The notes under the pieces are model-generated. The model worked only from the letters and a program-made list of their open reading frames with translations, was not told the origin of the DNA and did not search any database. From Clostridia bacterium (lineage in GTDB: Bacteria; Bacillota; Clostridia; Christensenellales; Aristaeellaceae), in the NCBI GenBank assembly GCA_017412445.1, contig JAFPYA010000138.1, forward strand, positions 1 through 7,876: a DNA stretch of 7,876 nt. The letters are read 5' to 3'. This document shows, in pieces, positions 6,402 to 7,876 of this stretch. Every line of letters starts with the position of its first letter. Position 1 is the stretch's first letter. Both the position numbers and the translations under genes were made by a program.

Positions 6402-7007
6402 TTGAAAAAGAACACATACGCCGAGAAGCGAAAGAAATACATTAAAAAAAGGCTCAAGAAAAATCCGCCAAAGGGCGGCGAGCTCGTTTTGTACGGCTCG
6501 ATAATTATTCTCATTTGGGCGCTGGGAGAGCTTAACGCGGCCTATACGTACATAATCGCGTGGTTCAAAACAGACATGAGAATCATCGAGCAGGGATATA
6601 TAACAGCAAAGGAGTACTTCTTCGATGTAATACTTAAGACGCCCGAGGCCTTAAACGCTATAAGAGAGCTTGCAATACTGTGCCTAAGCATACTCATGGG
6701 CATAATTGGCATCGTATTCAGAAACCGCAAGATCTCCATCCCCATGATTATCACGGCGGCGGTGCTCTCGGTTTACGAGGTGGCCGACCCATTCTGGATG
6801 AAGGTTACGGACTATACGCGCTATGTAAAGCTGCTTGGTTGCGCGCTGATACTTATGGGCTCTGCAATTAAGATAATCACATGGGTGGTTAAGAGGAACA
6901 GAGCTGCCGTGAAATTTGACAAAACACATAAGCCCAAAGGCCTGAGCGCTCAGGAGCGCAAAGCTAAAACGCTTATCCCGGAGCGCATAAACACGAACAG
7001 GAAGTGA
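6402..7007 (+). CDS. Uncharacterised four-TM membrane protein upstream of trkA
   Basis: I do not recognise this 201-residue protein. It has a very basic N-terminus (about ten Lys/Arg in the first 20 residues), then hydrophobic segments at about 27-55, 88-106, 110-127 and 141-163, and a basic soluble tail (164-201). Arginine and lysine cluster at both ends, so by the positive-inside rule both termini should be cytoplasmic, consistent with four spans. The likely start is TTG at 6402: an in-frame stop sits at 6393-6395, and the first in-frame ATG is at residue 59, beyond the first membrane segment. No good Shine-Dalgarno is visible, so expression may depend on coupling to the ProX gene six bases upstream. 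It ends seven bases before trkA. A role linked to potassium transport is possible from position only. The start codon is less certain than the frame. Confidence 0.75.
   Translation: MKKNTYAEKRKKYIKKRLKKNPPKGGELVLYGSIIILIWALGELNAAYTYIIAWFKTDMRIIEQGYITAKEYFFDVILKTPEALNAIRELAILCLSILMGIIGIVFRNRKISIPMIITAAVLSVYEVADPFWMKVTDYTRYVKLLGCALILMGSAIKIITWVVKRNRAAVKFDKTHKPKGLSAQERKAKTLIPERINTNRK
6999..7004 (+). promoter_or_regulatory. Ribosome binding site of trkA
   Basis: AGGAAG overlaps the end of the membrane protein gene and lies ten bases before the ATG at 7015. The spacing is at the long end of normal. It supports this ATG, which also begins the first Rossmann strand exactly where TrkA proteins start. 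Confidence 0.65.
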
Positions 7008-7014
7008 ATACTTA

Positions 7015-7876
7015 ATGAGAATAGTGATAGCCGGTCTTGGTAAGCTGGGTGCGATGCTTGCCCGAAATTTGGTCAGCGAGACCCACGACGTGACGGTCAT
7101 AGATATAGACAACGGGCCGCTTGAAAAGCTGGAGGATCTCGATGTGCTGCCCATAAAGGGTAACGCCGTGAGCATAAACACGCTGGAAGAGGCTGATGTT
7201 AAGCACGCCGATATACTGATATCCACGATGCGCAGCGACGAAAGCAACATGCTCTGCTGCATATTCGCAAAGCAGGTCGGTGCCAAATACACAATCGCAC
7301 GCATAAGGGAGCCGGAGTATTTAAAGAGCATGAGCTTCGTAACCTCGGAACTGGCCATAAACTACGTAGCCAACCCGGAGCGCGCGACCGCCCGTGAAAT
7401 CAGCCGCATGCTTAGATTGCCCTTTGCCACAAGCGGAATAGAGACATTCGCCAAGGGACTGGTTGAAATGGTCGAAATCCGCGTCAACGGCGACGAACCT
7501 TTCGTGGGTAAGCCTATCTCGGACGTATTCAAAAACCGCCAGTCCAACAACAAGGTGTTGTTTTGCGGCATAAAGCGCGGCAACGAATCCATTATCCCCA
7601 AGGGCGACACGATCATCCGCGCGGGGGACAACCTATTCGTGACGGCGGATTACGCGAGCCTCACGTCATATCTCAGGCTCATAGGCAAAAACGGCAAGGC
7701 TGCCAAGGATGCTATAATCATAGGCGGAAGTCGCACGGCGTACTACCTTGCCGACGCGCTTAACCAGTCGGGCGTTAAAACCAAAATAATCGAAATCAAC
7801 GAGGAGCGCGCGCTTTACCTCGACGAAATGCTTGAAGACACCACTGTGATTTGTGCCGACGGCACCGATCAGGAAC
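7015..7876 (+). CDS. trkA: Trk system potassium uptake regulator TrkA, 3' partial
   Basis: The peripheral, nucleotide-binding gating subunit of Trk potassium channels, acting on the cytoplasmic face of TrkH. The 287 visible residues, open to the window end, cover the first RCK-N Rossmann domain (1-130), the first RCK-C domain (about 140-225) and the start of the second RCK-N domain (from 232). The usual tandem-RCK protein is about 450 residues, so roughly 160 are missing. First-domain marks are GLGKLG (7-12), Asp30 at the end of strand 2, KGNAVSINTLEEA, the SDESNM block (74-79) and ARIREPEYL (95-103). In the second domain the glycine motif reads GGSRTA (237-242) where relatives usually have GGGxIG-like residues; the acidic Glu260 is kept. 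The gene follows the membrane protein by seven bases, and a trkH gene may lie just beyond the window. Confidence 0.95.
   Translation, partial: MRIVIAGLGKLGAMLARNLVSETHDVTVIDIDNGPLEKLEDLDVLPIKGNAVSINTLEEADVKHADILISTMRSDESNMLCCIFAKQVGAKYTIARIREPEYLKSMSFVTSELAINYVANPERATAREISRMLRLPFATSGIETFAKGLVEMVEIRVNGDEPFVGKPISDVFKNRQSNNKVLFCGIKRGNESIIPKGDTIIRAGDNLFVTADYASLTSYLRLIGKNGKAAKDAIIIGGSRTAYYLADALNQSGVKTKIIEINEERALYLDEMLEDTTVICADGTDQE

Noticed and set aside
6444..6450. Run of seven A as a frameshift or phase-variation site in the membrane protein gene
   Set aside because: The run is in the AAA AAA AGG frame, not the A AAA AAG slippery arrangement, and simply encodes part of a Lys-rich N-terminus; seven A is short for phase variation.
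6684..7358. Minus-strand open frame (224 codons) spanning the membrane protein and trkA junction
   Set aside because: It crosses two real + strand genes and their junction and shows no recognisable protein features.

Overview
The window looks like an ordinary chromosomal stretch from a member of the Firmicutes, most likely a Clostridia-type anaerobe with medium GC (about half G+C by eye). Three things point there: a DnaD-domain replication protein next to a DnaI/DnaC-type helicase loader, a PrdX/ProX-type freestanding prolyl-tRNA editing protein, and a TM287/TM288-type heterodimeric ABC exporter. Ile ATA codons are frequent throughout and base use is similar from gene to gene, so no segment looks recently transferred. 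All genes are on the + strand. I see no tRNA, rRNA, insertion sequence, CRISPR array or attachment site.

Region 1 (1-3329) holds two half-size ABC exporters joined by an ATGA stop/start overlap. The first is cut by the left edge of the window. Their nucleotide-binding domains differ in a complementary way. The first lacks the catalytic Glu and switch His but has a canonical LSGGQ signature. The second has Glu and His but an LSQGQ signature. This is the pattern of an obligate heterodimer with one degenerate and one active ATP site.

Region 2 (3330-3482) is the only intergenic gap. It contains an intrinsic terminator that ends the exporter operon, then a sigma-A-like promoter and a good Shine-Dalgarno for the next operon.

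Region 3 (3483-7876, running off the right edge) is a tightly packed five-gene run. It encodes a long DnaD-family protein with an N-terminal winged-helix-like region and four apparent DnaD C-terminal-type repeats, a DnaI/DnaC-like AAA+ helicase loader (ATGA overlap), a ProX/YbaK prolyl-tRNA editing protein (11-nt overlap), an unrecognised four-TM membrane protein starting at TTG, and TrkA, the NAD-binding regulator of Trk/Ktr potassium uptake, cut at the right edge. The first two should act together to load the replicative helicase. The later genes do unrelated housekeeping (translation quality control, K+ homeostasis) but appear to share the transcript, since no terminator or gap separates them.

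I found no clearly new system. The points most worth a second look are the four-repeat DnaD protein, the Lys-to-Arg change in the ProX active-site motif, the uncharacterised membrane protein before trkA, and the eroded second Rossmann motif of TrkA.
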